This document shows, in pieces, positions 33,630 through 33,647 of a stretch of DNA of 33,647 nucleotides. Location: assembly GCA_035378955.1 (NCBI GenBank), contig DAOSUS010000028.1, positions 3,230-36,876 of the forward strand, given 5' to 3'. Position numbers and translations under genes: made by a program. A model generated the notes under the pieces. It was not told the origin of the DNA and ran no database searches. It saw only the letters and a program-made list of their open reading frames with translations. Positions within the stretch are counted from its first letter, which is position 1; the number at the start of each line of letters is the position of its first letter. The stretch is from Candidatus Hydrogenedens sp. Its GTDB lineage: Bacteria > Hydrogenedentota > Hydrogenedentia > Hydrogenedentales > Hydrogenedentaceae.

Positions 33630-33647
33630 CCCTCAATGCACCCAATT

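Overview
The window is about 33.6 kb of an AT-rich, gene-dense bacterial chromosome. It carries 24 protein-coding genes, two of them incomplete, and I saw no rRNA, tRNA, CRISPR array, transposase, phage gene or plasmid gene. The organism is most likely a diderm: it has a type IV pilus retraction ATPase (PilT), a GspB-like secretion protein and a fused SecD-SecF. PurA resembles a variant I associate with Clostridia. I cannot assign a phylum from sequence reading alone; an uncultured lineage near the PVC/FCB groups or a candidate phylum is only a guess.

Layout. 1-1140 is the 3' end of an unidentified membrane protein. Forward genes follow: rpsD with its own terminator, purA and mfd. A bidirectional terminator separates mfd from the reverse-strand nitrogen pair glnB-glnA. 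An AT-rich divergent region then leads to a forward FmdB-type zinc-ribbon gene and an argD-argF-argG-eda operon, followed by a large hybrid histidine kinase. That kinase converges, with an 8-nt overlap, on a reverse-strand cluster transcribed murC-ftsQ-ftsZ-pilT. Upstream of murC lies an 850-bp gene-free stretch containing palindromic and dispersed-type repeats. Next, still on the reverse strand, come amt (ammonium transporter), a CPA2-type antiporter with a TrkA-N domain, and the export and tRNA-modification cluster tgt-yajC-secDF. The last part is forward again: a GspB-like protein, a sugar-type solute-binding lipoprotein, and a metallo-beta-lactamase-fold gene that stops early near the window edge.

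How the genes work together. The clearest shared theme is nitrogen: PII (glnB), glutamine synthetase (glnA), ammonium channel (amt) and late arginine synthesis. The most interesting non-coding signal supports it. The glnB-glnA pair has a strong sigma-54-type -24/-12 element, and about 130 and 160 bp upstream of its predicted start lie two copies of the palindrome TACATAAATGTA, 31 bp apart. The same palindrome, within a 15-bp identical stretch, lies upstream of amt, about 120 bp from a weaker -24/-12-like element. I did not find it elsewhere in the window. This looks like the binding site of an undetermined nitrogen activator.

Other points worth a second look are a tandem palindrome over the predicted murC promoter, a cell-division cluster lacking ftsA but including pilT, an intact P-loop consensus in the N-terminal domain of Mfd, a KDPG-aldolase homologue lacking the usual substrate-binding Arg, and a probable frameshift in the last gene.
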